Origin: Pseudohongiella sp.
Lineage (GTDB): Bacteria > Pseudomonadota > Gammaproteobacteria > Pseudomonadales > Pseudohongiellaceae
Length of the DNA stretch: 64,000 nt
Direction: 5' to 3'
Assembly (NCBI GenBank): GCA_030651695.1
Contig: JAUSCD010000031.1
Coordinates: 1-64,000, forward strand
The notes below the pieces were generated by a model, which saw only the letters and a program-made list of their open reading frames with translations, had not been told where the DNA came from and did not search any database. Numbering within the stretch: the first letter of the stretch is position 1; every line of letters starts with the position of its first letter. Both the position numbers and the translations under genes were made by a program. Positions 25,563 through 37,274 of this stretch are shown one piece after another.

Positions 25563-26741
25563 ATGTCTACACAAGATCACCACGTGCCCGAAGAACAAAA
25601 AGCACCAATAAACTGGACCAATATGATCCTGTTTACTGTAACGCCCGTCGCGGCTATCACCCTGGTACCGCTTTACGGCTTCACCATAGGCTACAGCGCC
25701 TATGACTGGGCGGCGTTTGTTCTGATGATGGGCTTTTGCGGCATTTCCATTACGGCTGGTTACCACCGGTTATGGTCTCACAAAACCTATAAAGCACACC
25801 CGGCACTGCGGGCGATTTTTGCTCTGGGAGGCGCCTGCGCTTTGCAGAATGATGTGTTCCACTGGGCATCCGACCACCGTCGCCACCATCAGCATGTTGA
25901 TGACAATGACCGGGATCCTTACTCCGCCGGCAGGGGCTTCTGGTTCTCCCACATCGGCTGGATTTTGCGGACCTATCCCAGCAGTACGCGCGATTTCTCC
26001 AACATCAAAGATTTGCAACAAGACCCGATTCTGCGCTTCCAGCACAAGCATTACCTTGCTCTGGTTTTGATCATGAATATCGCTGTGCCTGCATTTTTGG
26101 GTTATCTCGGTGGCAGCGTCATCGCTGGCCTCCTGCTCAGCGGACTGCTGCGCCTGGTGCTCAGTCAGCACGTGACCTGGCTGATCAACTCCATTGCTCA
26201 CATGTGGGGCCGCCAGACTTACAGTGACAAGAGCTCCGCCCGCGATAACCCGGTACTCGCACTGTTCACCTATGGCGAGGGTTATCACAACTATCACCAT
26301 ACGTTTCAGTGGGACTATCGTAATGGCATCCGCTGGTGGCACTTTGATCCGACGAAATGGCTGATCATGGCCTGCTCGTGGGTCGGTTTGACCCGCGACC
26401 TGAAACGCTGCTCACCTTTAATGATTGAAACTGCGCGTCTTGAAATGCAGTATCGTCACGCCGCTGAGCGCTGTGACGCGCTGGCCAACGCTGAAACATT
26501 ACGCGCCCGTCTGGAAGCCGAGTACCAGGACCTTAAACACAGTCTTGAATTGTGGGCCAAACACCGTCAGGACTGGTATGACGCAAAAACCAGCGAACTG
26601 CATGATCAGATCCACGAGCGCTGGGAAAAACTCGCATTGCGTGACAGTTACAAACAAGCGCGTTACCAGCTCAAGCTGAAACAACAGCGCTGGCGTGAAC
26701 TGATGCAGGGTTTCTCCAACCTGCGCCCTGAAGCTTACTGA
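25563..26741 (+). CDS. Membrane fatty acid (acyl-CoA delta-9 type) desaturase with long helical tail
   Basis: This di-iron membrane enzyme inserts a cis double bond in acyl chains, adjusting membrane fluidity. The three histidine boxes are present: HRLWSH (residues 68-73), HRRHHQH (105-111) and HNYHH (242-246), among four or so membrane helices. Usual bacterial enzymes end soon after the last box; here about 105 extra residues (286-392) form a charged, heptad-rich helix (ARLEMQYRHAAERCDALANA onward) that looks like a coiled coil. At 392 aa it is therefore longer than bare desaturases. No DesT-like regulator is adjacent. The TlpA-like gene starts 23 bp downstream. Confidence 0.92.
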   Translation: MSTQDHHVPEEQKAPINWTNMILFTVTPVAAITLVPLYGFTIGYSAYDWAAFVLMMGFCGISITAGYHRLWSHKTYKAHPALRAIFALGGACALQNDVFHWASDHRRHHQHVDDNDRDPYSAGRGFWFSHIGWILRTYPSSTRDFSNIKDLQQDPILRFQHKHYLALVLIMNIAVPAFLGYLGGSVIAGLLLSGLLRLVLSQHVTWLINSIAHMWGRQTYSDKSSARDNPVLALFTYGEGYHNYHHTFQWDYRNGIRWWHFDPTKWLIMACSWVGLTRDLKRCSPLMIETARLEMQYRHAAERCDALANAETLRARLEAEYQDLKHSLELWAKHRQDWYDAKTSELHDQIHERWEKLALRDSYKQARYQLKLKQQRWRELMQGFSNLRPEAY

Positions 26742-26764
26742 ATTTGTCGCGGACACCGGTAAAA

Positions 26765-27304
26765 ATGCTAAAACTACTGACATCCGTTATTGGCGGCACA
26801 TTGTTGATATCGGTGCTTTTCACTGTCCCTGCCTCTGCTGCTGAAGAGGGAATTCTGGCGCCGGATTTCACCTTGCCCGGCGTCCGCGACAACGAAGCAG
26901 CAGTGACTCTGAGCGAGCTGCGAGGCGACATTGTTTATGTCGATTTCTGGGCTTCGTGGTGCGCGCCCTGCCTGCGTTCTCTGCCAGAAGTGAACAGCCT
27001 GTACGAGCAATACAAAGACCAGGGTTTCACGGTAGTCGCCGTGACCATCGATGATCCGGTGGAGGATGCTCTTGATTTTCTGCTGGACCTGGAAACGCCG
27101 CTGGCCTATCACGTTGTGCTCGACCAGACTGCCGAAATCATGGATCAGTATGCCGTTACAGGCATGCCAACCTCATTCCTGATTGATCGGGAAGGTGTCG
27201 TGCGTATGGTGCACAAAGGTTTCCGAGAGGGCGATACCGACAAGCTGGAACAGGCATTGACTGCTCTGCTCGCCGAGCAGCCTGTCCATCAGTCCGGGGA
27301 TTAG
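26765..27304 (+). CDS. Exported TlpA/ResA-like thioredoxin-fold protein
   Basis: The 179-aa protein (ATG at 26765) has a cleavable signal peptide (LKLLTSVIGGTLLISVLF..ASA) and a thioredoxin fold with the redox motif WASWCAPC and the cis-proline loop TGMPTSFLID. Relatives act as periplasmic disulfide reductants or peroxiredoxin-like factors. It lies 23 bp after the desaturase on the same strand, so probably co-transcribed. The ribosome site is weak; an in-frame TTG at 26744 would add seven residues without improving it. Substrate is unknown. Confidence 0.83.
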   Translation: MLKLLTSVIGGTLLISVLFTVPASAAEEGILAPDFTLPGVRDNEAAVTLSELRGDIVYVDFWASWCAPCLRSLPEVNSLYEQYKDQGFTVVAVTIDDPVEDALDFLLDLETPLAYHVVLDQTAEIMDQYAVTGMPTSFLIDREGVVRMVHKGFREGDTDKLEQALTALLAEQPVHQSGD

Positions 27305-27308
27305 CCGA

Positions 27309-28340
27309 TCAATACGGAAACAGCTGCAATACCGGCTCATCCAGTGCCGACATCTGCTCTCGCAACTCCAGAATGTGTTCAGCCCAATAACGCTCGGTAT
27401 TAAACCAGGGAAAGCTGAGCGGGAAAGCCGGATCCGTCCAGCGCCGGGCCAGCCAGGCACTATGATGCATGATTCTCAAGGTCCGAAGCGGCTCAATCAG
27501 TTGCAGCTCGCGCGCATCGAACTCATAAAACTCCTCATACGCTTCAATAATTTCCAGTAGCTGCGCTTGTCGTTGATCGCGCTCACCTGACAACATCATC
27601 CAAAGATCCTGAATAGCCGGCCCATTGATGGCGTCGTCAAAATCTACAAACCAGGGCTGATCGTCGCGCCACAGCACGTTACCGGGATGACAGTCACCGT
27701 GCAGGCGCAAACTGCTCAACTCCCCCAGCCCTTTGAACGTGGCGTCGATACGCTGAATAAGATCTGAGCTGAGGGAATCGTAAGCAGACACCAGACTGGC
27801 AGGAATAAAACGGCTATCCAGCAGGAACTGACGGCTCTTCACTGCCCACTGCTCAACACTGAGGTCTATACGGTGCTCAAATCTGGACTGCGAACCAACC
27901 CGATGCACCCTGCCCAGAAAACGTCCCATCACCTGCAGGTTGTCCAGATTATCCAGCTCTGGTGCGCGACCGGCGAGTCGTGGGAACAACGCGAAACGAA
28001 ACGTTTGTCCTTGCACTTCAAAAAGATGCAAGGTCTGGTCATTGATTACCATGGGTGGCACCACGGGAATTTCAAGCGATTCCAGTTCCGCCGTGAACGC
28101 GTGTTCTTCCAGAATCTGGGCATCCGACCAGCGCTCTGGCCGATAGAATTTGGCTATCACAAAGCTGCCGTCATCCAGACCAATCTGATACACCCTGTTT
28201 TCGTAACTGTTCAGTGCAAACACCCGCGCACTGGTTGGCAAGCCCATGGCTTCAACGGCGTCCAGCACCTGATCTGGTCCCAGTACATCGTAAGCATGAC
28301 GCTGCGGCTCTGTTGATACCTCAGCTACGGAGTCATCCAT
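27309..28340 (-). CDS. srkA: SrkA (YihE) stress-response serine/threonine kinase
   Basis: SrkA is an aminoglycoside-phosphotransferase-fold kinase that protects cells from stress-triggered death and is Cpx-linked in E. coli. The protein (343 aa from the ATG at 28340) contains SYENRVYQIGLDDG and VIAKFYRPERWSD at the ATP site, the catalytic loop LRLHGDCHPGNVLWRD and the metal-binding FVDFDDAINGP. These, and WLARRWTDPAFPLSFPWF, are strongly conserved in the family. The ATG at 28340 has GGAA 6 nt upstream; one at 28367 is possible. It converges on the TlpA-like gene with only 4 bp between stops. Confidence 0.9.
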   Translation of the reverse strand: MDDSVAEVSTEPQRHAYDVLGPDQVLDAVEAMGLPTSARVFALNSYENRVYQIGLDDGSFVIAKFYRPERWSDAQILEEHAFTAELESLEIPVVPPMVINDQTLHLFEVQGQTFRFALFPRLAGRAPELDNLDNLQVMGRFLGRVHRVGSQSRFEHRIDLSVEQWAVKSRQFLLDSRFIPASLVSAYDSLSSDLIQRIDATFKGLGELSSLRLHGDCHPGNVLWRDDQPWFVDFDDAINGPAIQDLWMMLSGERDQRQAQLLEIIEAYEEFYEFDARELQLIEPLRTLRIMHHSAWLARRWTDPAFPLSFPWFNTERYWAEHILELREQMSALDEPVLQLFPY

Positions 28341-28503
28341 GACATTTCCAGAGCGTATTTTGTGCATGAATTGTTGTTCCGGTGGATCGAAGTTGCCGCG
28401 AGTATACTGTAAAATCGCGCCCCGCTTTTATGACAATCCATTTGAGACAAACCGTTTTCATTATTGTCGCCAGCCAGAGCCACTTACGAGTAAGGAGTTT
28501 CAC

Positions 28504-29766
28504 TTGAGTACCAGCAACGCACAGCCGCGCCGTCAGGAACTTTTGAACCAGTACCAGCAGATTCAGGCAAAAAAACTCAATCTGGATGTCACCCGCGGCA
28601 AACCCGCGACCAGCCAGCTCAATCTCAGCGACTCACTGGATGGCATCCTGGCCGGCAACTACAAATGTGCTGATGGCACTGACGCACGGAACTATGGTGG
28701 TGGACTGGGCATTCCCGAGGCGCGTCAGTTTGCAGCGGACTATCTGGAAACCACCGCAGCACGAGTGATGGTTGGCGGCAACAGCTCACTGCAGATGATG
28801 TATCAGTATGTGCAGGGAGCCTTCCAGCACGGGGTACGGGGCGCAGACTCTGCATGGGTCAGAGAAGCAGGCAGCGGCCAGCGCATCAAATTCCTGTGCC
28901 CGGCACCGGGTTATGACCGCCACTTCTCGATCTGTGAGTATCTCGGCATCGAGATGATCCCGGTCACTATGGATGAGAGCGGCCCGGATATGAATCAGGT
29001 AGAAGCGCTGCTGCGTAACGACCCCCTGATCAAAGGCATCTGGTGCGTGCCAAAATATGCCAATCCGAATGGCGTGGTGTACTCAGCGGCTGTCGTTGAA
29101 CGTTTTGCGCAACTGGGCAAAATTGCCGGTGCCAACTTCCGCATCATGTGGGACAACGCCTATGCGGAGCACCACCTGGTTGACAATCCTCCGGTGCTGG
29201 CAAACATCCTTGCGCTGAGCGAAAAATACGGCACTCTGGACAACGTGATTGTGATCGGCTCTACCTCCAAAATCACTCACGCCGGTGCTGGCATAGCATT
29301 TATCGCCAGTTCCGAAGCCAATATTCAGGCTTTTAATGACCATCTGGGTATTCAGAGCATAGGCCCAGATAAGGTCAATCAATTGCGCCACATGCGAATG
29401 TTGAAAGACATGGATGCACTGCGTGCGTTAATGCAACAGCACCGCGCCATTCTGCAGCCCAAATTTGAGCTGGTACTTAAACATCTTGAGCAAGGGCTGG
29501 GTGGCAAAGGACTGGGCAGCTGGAACAAGCCTGCGGGCGGCTATTTTATTCTGTTTGACACCTTACCCGACCAGGCGGACAAAGTGGTCAAACTGTGTGC
29601 GGGCGCTGGTGTCAAACTGACTCCTGCCGGTTCTACCTGGCCCTATAAAAAAGACCCCGCCAACACCAACATCCGCCTGGCACCATCGTTTCCCAGTCTG
29701 GCGGAGCTCGACGAAGCCATGCAGGTGTTTGTTCTGTGTGTTGAGTTGGCCGCACTGGATCAGTAA
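28504..29766 (+). CDS. Aspartate aminotransferase, MocR-like class I subgroup
   Basis: This PLP enzyme belongs to the Aminotran_MocR group (PF12897-type), whose characterised members are aspartate aminotransferases. The 420-aa protein shows NYGGGLGIPEAR, CPAPGYDRHFSICEYLG, CVPKYANPNGVVYS, MWDNAYAEHHL and the PLP-lysine region IGSTSKITHAGAG. I choose the TTG at 28504 because AAGGAG lies 6 nt upstream and the family begins about there. The open frame runs 55 codons further back, overlapping the srkA start, with no family similarity. It is divergent from srkA. Confidence 0.85.
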   Translation: MSTSNAQPRRQELLNQYQQIQAKKLNLDVTRGKPATSQLNLSDSLDGILAGNYKCADGTDARNYGGGLGIPEARQFAADYLETTAARVMVGGNSSLQMMYQYVQGAFQHGVRGADSAWVREAGSGQRIKFLCPAPGYDRHFSICEYLGIEMIPVTMDESGPDMNQVEALLRNDPLIKGIWCVPKYANPNGVVYSAAVVERFAQLGKIAGANFRIMWDNAYAEHHLVDNPPVLANILALSEKYGTLDNVIVIGSTSKITHAGAGIAFIASSEANIQAFNDHLGIQSIGPDKVNQLRHMRMLKDMDALRALMQQHRAILQPKFELVLKHLEQGLGGKGLGSWNKPAGGYFILFDTLPDQADKVVKLCAGAGVKLTPAGSTWPYKKDPANTNIRLAPSFPSLAELDEAMQVFVLCVELAALDQ

Positions 29767-29805
29767 TCAGGCAACCGCAATGGCGGGCGCCAGTTAATGC
29801 AATGC

Positions 29806-29834
29806 AAAAAAAGGGCGCTGAATACTCAGCGCCC
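29806..29834 (-). terminator. Intrinsic terminator for the basic secreted-protein gene
   Basis: A 9-bp stem GGGCGCTGA/TCAGCGCCC with an ATAC loop (29813-29834) is followed on the minus strand by seven T residues (29812-29806). It lies 82 bp after the stop of the minus-strand gene. On the plus strand there is no U-tract, so it mainly serves that gene, though it may also stop aminotransferase transcripts. Confidence 0.85.
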
Positions 29835-29915
29835 GCTCTAAAGTTAGAAACCTTCCTTATGGATTCAGTAAATCCTGTCATCAGCTGAGCTTCCGAACCT
29901 CAATGCGGCTGCTGC

Positions 29916-30446
29916 TCAGCGACTACGCTCCCGTATCACTACACTGCGACGTTCCGCCTCCCGATAGCTGGAGTTGCGGCGGCCATCACGATCAACATAA
30001 ATAACTTCGCGCTGCCTGTTGGCACCAGACCAACGACCTCGTGCAGGCTCATGATATTGTTTTCCATGGTTGCGGTGACCAAAGGCATTGCCCCGCCCCG
30101 GATGGTTAAAACCACGATCATAGTAATTATCATAGCGAATGTCGTGACGACTGACTTCACGATACACCGTGGTATGGCTGTGCCCGGTTTGCACGTAGGT
30201 ATTGCTGCCAAGCCCGACGTAGACAGAATTGCTGACGGGGATAATCACTGCAGGCTGCACAATGACTCTGGCCGGGGCGTGGTAAACGGGAGTGTGGTAG
30301 ACCGTCTCCCGAATGACGGTCGTGGTGCGCTTGCGGTCAGCTATGGCCGGGGTTGCGGCTACCATGCCGGCAACAACCAGTGCCAGCAAGGCCATGGATT
30401 TACCGGCTTTGCGACGATTCTGAGTAGTTGGAAAGGTATTCACCAT
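29916..30446 (-). CDS. Exported Arg/His/Tyr-rich protein of unknown function
   Basis: I do not recognise a domain. From the ATG at 30446, which has GGAGGAACAG immediately before it, the 176-aa product has a basic start (TQNRRKAGKS), a hydrophobic core and a signal-peptidase site after ATPAIA. The mature part is rich in Arg, His, Tyr and Val. Examples are repeated YHTPVYHAPARVIV, then DNYYDRGFNHPGRGNAFGH, and an Arg-rich end (ERRSVVIRERSR). It is predicted periplasmic or outer-surface and strongly basic. It is monocistronic with a good terminator. The composition could suit metal, nucleic-acid or polyanion binding, but that is a guess. Confidence 0.7.
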   Translation of the reverse strand: MVNTFPTTQNRRKAGKSMALLALVVAGMVAATPAIADRKRTTTVIRETVYHTPVYHAPARVIVQPAVIIPVSNSVYVGLGSNTYVQTGHSHTTVYREVSRHDIRYDNYYDRGFNHPGRGNAFGHRNHGKQYHEPARGRWSGANRQREVIYVDRDGRRNSSYREAERRSVVIRERSR

Positions 30447-30573
30447 CTGTTCCTCCGTGGTCTTTTGCACTGAAGGTCATCCAATCGGACAACCTGCTTT
30501 CAGATGCTTACGGGAACAGTTATAAGACAGTCAGCCTGAATTGAAACTGAATGCCAGTGTAAAAACCGGCAGT

Positions 30574-30918
30574 TCAGCTCTCGTTGCCAGTATTTCCGGT
30601 GTTGCGGCTACCGAACGCTGGCATCGGGAACGGCATAATATTGTCGCCATTGCTGATCTTGGCTACACCGGTCTTCTCAACTTCATCAATACGAATAATG
30701 GCTTGCAAAGGTATAAAGCTGCGCTTGACGTCCTGAAACTCCATTTTCAACTTTTCTTCTGCCGGATCAACCAACATCTGGCTGCGCTCGTCAAAAAGAA
30801 ATTCCTCAACTTCAATAAAGCCATACAATTCACTTTGATAGACCTGACGAGCAAATATCTCATAGACTTTGCCCATATTGAGGAAGGTGATGCGGTAGAT
30901 TTCCTGGCGACTGGCCAT
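30574..30918 (-). CDS. DUF1820 family protein
   Basis: The 114-aa soluble protein matches the gammaproteobacterial DUF1820 family as I know it: IYRITFLNMGKVYEIFARQV, LYGFIEVEEFLFDE and FIPLQAIIRIDEVEKTG, ending in a disordered Gly/Asn/Thr tail. It has no known function. It is divergent from miaB, the position I recall for its homologue beside miaB in Pseudomonas aeruginosa, which suggests a conserved neighbourhood and perhaps a link to RNA or iron-sulfur biology. The ATG at 30918 has GAGAG 8 nt upstream. Confidence 0.8.
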   Translation of the reverse strand: MASRQEIYRITFLNMGKVYEIFARQVYQSELYGFIEVEEFLFDERSQMLVDPAEEKLKMEFQDVKRSFIPLQAIIRIDEVEKTGVAKISNGDNIMPFPMPAFGSRNTGNTGNES

Positions 30919-31131
30919 CGTGCTCTCTCATAACTGCACTGCAAACTGTGCTTGAACCTGCGGGTGAAACCTGACGCGCATATCGGGTCAGGGCGGGCAT
31001 TGTAGCTCAAAGGGCACTGTCAGATACAGCATCGCTACAGAATTGCTGATATAATCCGCGGCTTTTCGCCGGTTATGCTATAACCCGCGCGTCATTTTTT
31101 GTACCAAATACCCCTCCGGACGACGGATACC

Positions 31132-32526
31132 ATGAGCAGCGACAACACTTCCAGCACATTACCTGACACCTCGTCTGGCGCGCCATCCGGCCTCCTGCCA
31201 GGCACACTTGGGAAGAAAGTATTCATCAAGACACACGGTTGTCAGATGAATGAGTATGACTCCTCGCGCATGTTGGATCTGCTGAGCGAAACCCATGGTG
31301 CCGAACTCGTCGCTACGGCGGAAGAAGCCGATATCCTGTTGCTCAATACCTGCTCGATCCGCGAAAAAGCTCAGGAAAAAGTTTTTCACCAACTGGGCCG
31401 CTGGAAGTCTCTTAAGAAGAAAAACCCGAATCTGAAAATTGCTGTAGGCGGCTGCGTGGCCAGTCAGGAAGGGGCAGCCATCGGCAAACGCGCACCCTAT
31501 GTGGACGTGGTATTCGGCCCGCAGACTCTGCATAAACTGCCGGAAATGCTCAACAAAGCGAAAGGCCTTGGCCCGGTGGTTGATATCAGTTTTCCTGAAA
31601 TCGAGAAATTTGACCGCTTGCCTGAGCCTCGTGTAGACGGTTGCGAAGCTTTCCTGACGGTGATGGAAGGCTGCAGCAAGTACTGCTCATTCTGCGTCGT
31701 CCCGTATACACGAGGCGAGGAAGTCAGTCGCCCATTGGATGATGTTCTGGCTGAAGCGGTGCACCTGGCCAGCAAAGGCGTGCGCGAGATCAATCTGCTT
31801 GGACAAAATGTTAACGCTTACCGCGGTCTCAGCCATGACGACCAGATTATCGATTTTGCCACGCTGATCACGTACGTCGCCGCCATCGAAGGCATAGACC
31901 GTATTCGATTCACGACTTCACACCCGATGGAGTTTCGCAGCAATCTTATCGAAATTTACAAACATGTGCCCGAACTGGTCAGCCACCTGCACCTGCCAAT
32001 TCAGAGCGGTTCCGACCGCATTCTGGCAGCAATGAAACGTGGACATACCACCCTTGAATACAAATCTATAATCCGCAAACTCAAAGCCATACGACCGGAT
32101 ATCAGCCTGTCGTCAGACTTTATCGTGGGTTTCCCGGGCGAGACCCAGAAAGACTTTGAAGACACCATGAATCTGATCATCGAAGTGGGGTACGACACCT
32201 CCTTCAGTTTTATCTACAGCCCGCGCCCTGGGACTCCTGCATCAGACCTGCCGGACAATACCAGCGAGCAAGAGAAAAAACACCGTCTGGCCGTTCTGCA
32301 GGCTCAGATTCTGCAACAGGCAGCGGCGATCAGCGAAAACATGATTGGATCTACCCAGCGCATTCTGGTCAATGGTCCGGCCCGACATGGTGTCAGCCTG
32401 ATGGCTGGCCGCACCGAGAACAACCGGGTGGTGAATTTCCGCTGCGATGATCTCAGCCTCACCGGCCAGTTTGTTGAGGTAAAAATTACTGATGCATTCC
32501 CGAATTCGCTGGCTGGTGAACTTTAG
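31132..32526 (+). CDS. miaB: MiaB, tRNA-2-methylthio-N6-isopentenyladenosine synthase
   Basis: MiaB is a radical-SAM methylthiotransferase that adds a methylthio group to i6A37 of tRNAs reading UNN codons. The 464-aa protein has the N-terminal UPF0004 domain with its three cluster cysteines ([23 protein letters not shown]). The radical SAM motif CSKYCSFC with VVPYTRG, and a C-terminal TRAM domain for RNA binding, follow. I start at the ATG at 31132 rather than the upstream in-frame codon at 31099 because an adequate GGA precedes it and the first residues are already non-conserved. It begins the miaB-phoH-ybeY series. Confidence 0.96.
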   Translation: MSSDNTSSTLPDTSSGAPSGLLPGTLGKKVFIKTHGCQMNEYDSSRMLDLLSETHGAELVATAEEADILLLNTCSIREKAQEKVFHQLGRWKSLKKKNPNLKIAVGGCVASQEGAAIGKRAPYVDVVFGPQTLHKLPEMLNKAKGLGPVVDISFPEIEKFDRLPEPRVDGCEAFLTVMEGCSKYCSFCVVPYTRGEEVSRPLDDVLAEAVHLASKGVREINLLGQNVNAYRGLSHDDQIIDFATLITYVAAIEGIDRIRFTTSHPMEFRSNLIEIYKHVPELVSHLHLPIQSGSDRILAAMKRGHTTLEYKSIIRKLKAIRPDISLSSDFIVGFPGETQKDFEDTMNLIIEVGYDTSFSFIYSPRPGTPASDLPDNTSEQEKKHRLAVLQAQILQQAAAISENMIGSTQRILVNGPARHGVSLMAGRTENNRVVNFRCDDLSLTGQFVEVKITDAFPNSLAGEL

Positions 32527-32696
32527 GCAGGCAGGCTTTTGGCAGAAGGCCTTTTAAGAGGTGAACTCCTGGCTGCAATTGCTCTATACTGCAGGCTCTT
32601 TCCACCCAGTTTCAGGCGTCTTCGTTGTTGCATGTGCGTAGCTGCAAGCCACGTGAACAAAGACAAAGGAGTCTCCGGAGGTATTAGCCGAGCGGC

Positions 32697-33737
32697 ATGG
32701 CCACAGAACAGAGCATCCACAGTCTCACCCTTGAGCCTGAGAACACACATCGCCTCGCAAACCTGTGCGGGCATCTGAACGAACACATCCATCAGATTGA
32801 AAAGTCACTGGCGCTGCAAATTCGCCAGCGCGGCAACGTTTTTCAGCTGTCGGGAGATACGTCATCGGTCAATGAGGGCGCGCGTGTGCTTGACCTGCTG
32901 TATCAGACTACCGCAGATGGCACTGCCATCACCCCGGATATGATCCATCTGACATTAAGAGACACTGGCGTGGCGGCCTCGATCATCCCCACAGCAAGCG
33001 CGCAGGACAGTGACGAATTCAAGCCTGTTCTGATCAAGACCCCCAATGTGTCGATCAAACCGCGTGGTAAACACCAGCGTCTTTATGTGGAGTCGGTGCG
33101 CAATCTTGATATCAATTTTGGTATTGGCCCTGCGGGTACCGGCAAAACCTATCTGGCGGTTGCCTGCGCTGTAGAAGCTCTGTTGCAGGAAAAAGTAAAT
33201 CGCGTACTGCTGGTTCGCCCTGCCGTTGAAGCCGGGGAAAAACTGGGATTCCTGCCCGGCGACCTGGCACAGAAAATCGACCCCTATCTGCGTCCACTTT
33301 ACGATGCATTGTATGAAATGCTGGGCTTTGAAAAAGTCACACGCCTGATTGAAAAAAATGTCATCGAGGTGGCACCGCTGGCCTATATGCGCGGCCGCAC
33401 CCTCAATGGCTCGTTTATTATTCTTGATGAAAGCCAGAACACTACGGTGTCGCAAATGAAAATGTTTCTGACACGAATCGGCTTTGGCTCCACCGCCGTT
33501 ATTACCGGCGACGTGACCCAGATTGACTTACCCAAAGGTACCCGTTCCGGACTGGTACATGTATTAAAAGTACTTGAAGGCATTCAGGGCATAGGGTTCA
33601 ACTTCTTTGATTCCAAGGATGTGGTGCGCCATTCACTGGTGCAGCGTATTGTTGAGGCTTATGATGCCTACGAACGCAAAACCACGATTGCTTCGTTGAA
33701 TCCGGATGGCAGTGGCACTCATGACCGTGATAATTGA
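32697..33737 (+). CDS. phoH: PhoH-like (YbeZ) ATPase
   Basis: PhoH/YbeZ is a P-loop ATPase that partners the endoribonuclease YbeY in RNA processing. The 346-aa protein has an N-terminal KH-like/PhoH lead and then Walker A GPAGTGKT at residues 144-151. Walker B is IILDESQNTT, with the family strings RPAVEAGEKLGFLPGDL and GDVTQIDLP. The ATG at 32697 is the only start, since a TAG lies in frame four codons upstream; the nearest GGAGG is 15 nt away, longer than usual. It overlaps ybeY by 17 bp. Confidence 0.95.
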   Translation: MATEQSIHSLTLEPENTHRLANLCGHLNEHIHQIEKSLALQIRQRGNVFQLSGDTSSVNEGARVLDLLYQTTADGTAITPDMIHLTLRDTGVAASIIPTASAQDSDEFKPVLIKTPNVSIKPRGKHQRLYVESVRNLDINFGIGPAGTGKTYLAVACAVEALLQEKVNRVLLVRPAVEAGEKLGFLPGDLAQKIDPYLRPLYDALYEMLGFEKVTRLIEKNVIEVAPLAYMRGRTLNGSFIILDESQNTTVSQMKMFLTRIGFGSTAVITGDVTQIDLPKGTRSGLVHVLKVLEGIQGIGFNFFDSKDVVRHSLVQRIVEAYDAYERKTTIASLNPDGSGTHDRDN

Positions 33738-34209
33738 TGTCATCAATGACAGCTCTTCCGATCAGATTCCTGCAACAACTGATCTGCAGGATTGGTGTGA
33801 TGCTGCCATAAAACAATTGCCCGCAGACACCAGGCCGCTGAGCCTTGGCTTGCGCATTGTTGACGAAGCGGAATCGGCTGAAATCAATCTGGCTTACCGG
33901 CAAAAAGACTACGCTACCAATGTGCTGTCTTTTGGCGCAGATATTCCCGACGCTGTCATTGACAGCCTTGACGAAGTCCCGTTGGGCGATTTACTGATCT
34001 GCGCCCCCGTGGTTGCGCGCGAGGCAAGCGAGCAGGGAAAAACACTCAATGCACATTGGGCGCATATGTTGATCCACGGCATACTTCACTTGCACGGGTT
34101 TGGTCACGAAACCGATGAAGAAGCTGCAGCAATGGAGACCTTGGAGGGCGAAATTTTACTATCTCTTGGTTTTGAAAAACCCTATCAGTCAGAACTACTA
34201 CAACACTGA
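33721..34209 (+). CDS. ybeY: YbeY, endoribonuclease of 16S rRNA 3'-end maturation
   Basis: YbeY is a zinc metalloendoribonuclease needed for 16S rRNA end processing and ribosome quality control. The 162-aa protein carries the zinc motif HGILHLHGFGHETDEEA (three histidines) and the family string YRQKDYATNVLSFG. The ATG at 33721 overlaps the end of phoH by 17 bp; a GTG/ATG a few codons upstream is less likely. In related genomes corC and lnt follow; here the next gene is leuS, 66 bp on. Confidence 0.94.
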   Translation: MTVIIDVINDSSSDQIPATTDLQDWCDAAIKQLPADTRPLSLGLRIVDEAESAEINLAYRQKDYATNVLSFGADIPDAVIDSLDEVPLGDLLICAPVVAREASEQGKTLNAHWAHMLIHGILHLHGFGHETDEEAAAMETLEGEILLSLGFEKPYQSELLQH

Positions 34210-34236
34210 CTTATCTCTGCAGCACTAAACACCTAA

Positions 34237-36767
<2,531 letters not shown>

Positions 36768-36768
<1 letters not shown>

Positions 36769-37274
36769 TGTCATTGATACGCCGTTCATTGCTGGCACCG
36801 CTGACTATTCTCCTGCTTGGCGGCGCATTGCTGAGCAGCTGCGGATTCCAGCTGCGCGGCGCCGACCGGGCAGCAATGCCAATGGACACTTTGGCGCTGA
36901 CATATCCCGGCGGGCGTTACCCCCTGGCTGATATGTTGCGGGATGCGTTGGCTGCACGCGATGTCGTAGTGCCAGCGGAAACTGCCGATCACCTCCATCT
37001 GCAACTATCGGCTGAACGCCTGAACCGTCGAGCTCTGACCCTGAATAACCGTGGTGGCGCAGGGCAGTACGAGCTCACACTTGAAGTGGATGCCTATGTA
37101 CTGGTGTCAGGGCAATTGATTGCAGGCCCGGAAACACTCGAAGTCACCGGCAGTTTTTATGAAGACACCGCCAACATCAGTGGCAGCAATAATGGTGTCG
37201 AACAAACCCTTGACGATATGCGTCGCGAGCTCGCTGATCAAATTGTGCGCCGACTGCGCCTGCTCAGTTTATGA
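36768..37274 (+). CDS. lptE: LptE, outer membrane LPS-assembly lipoprotein
   Basis: LptE plugs the LptD barrel and helps insert lipopolysaccharide in the outer leaflet. The 168-aa protein has a lipoprotein signal ending LLSSC (Cys25), followed by the family motif GFQLRG and a beta-rich domain (RRALTLNNRGGAGQYELTLEVD). The ATG overlaps the leuS stop by one base and its own stop overlaps the holA start (ATGA). The leuS-lptE-holA order is the common gammaproteobacterial one. Confidence 0.93.
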
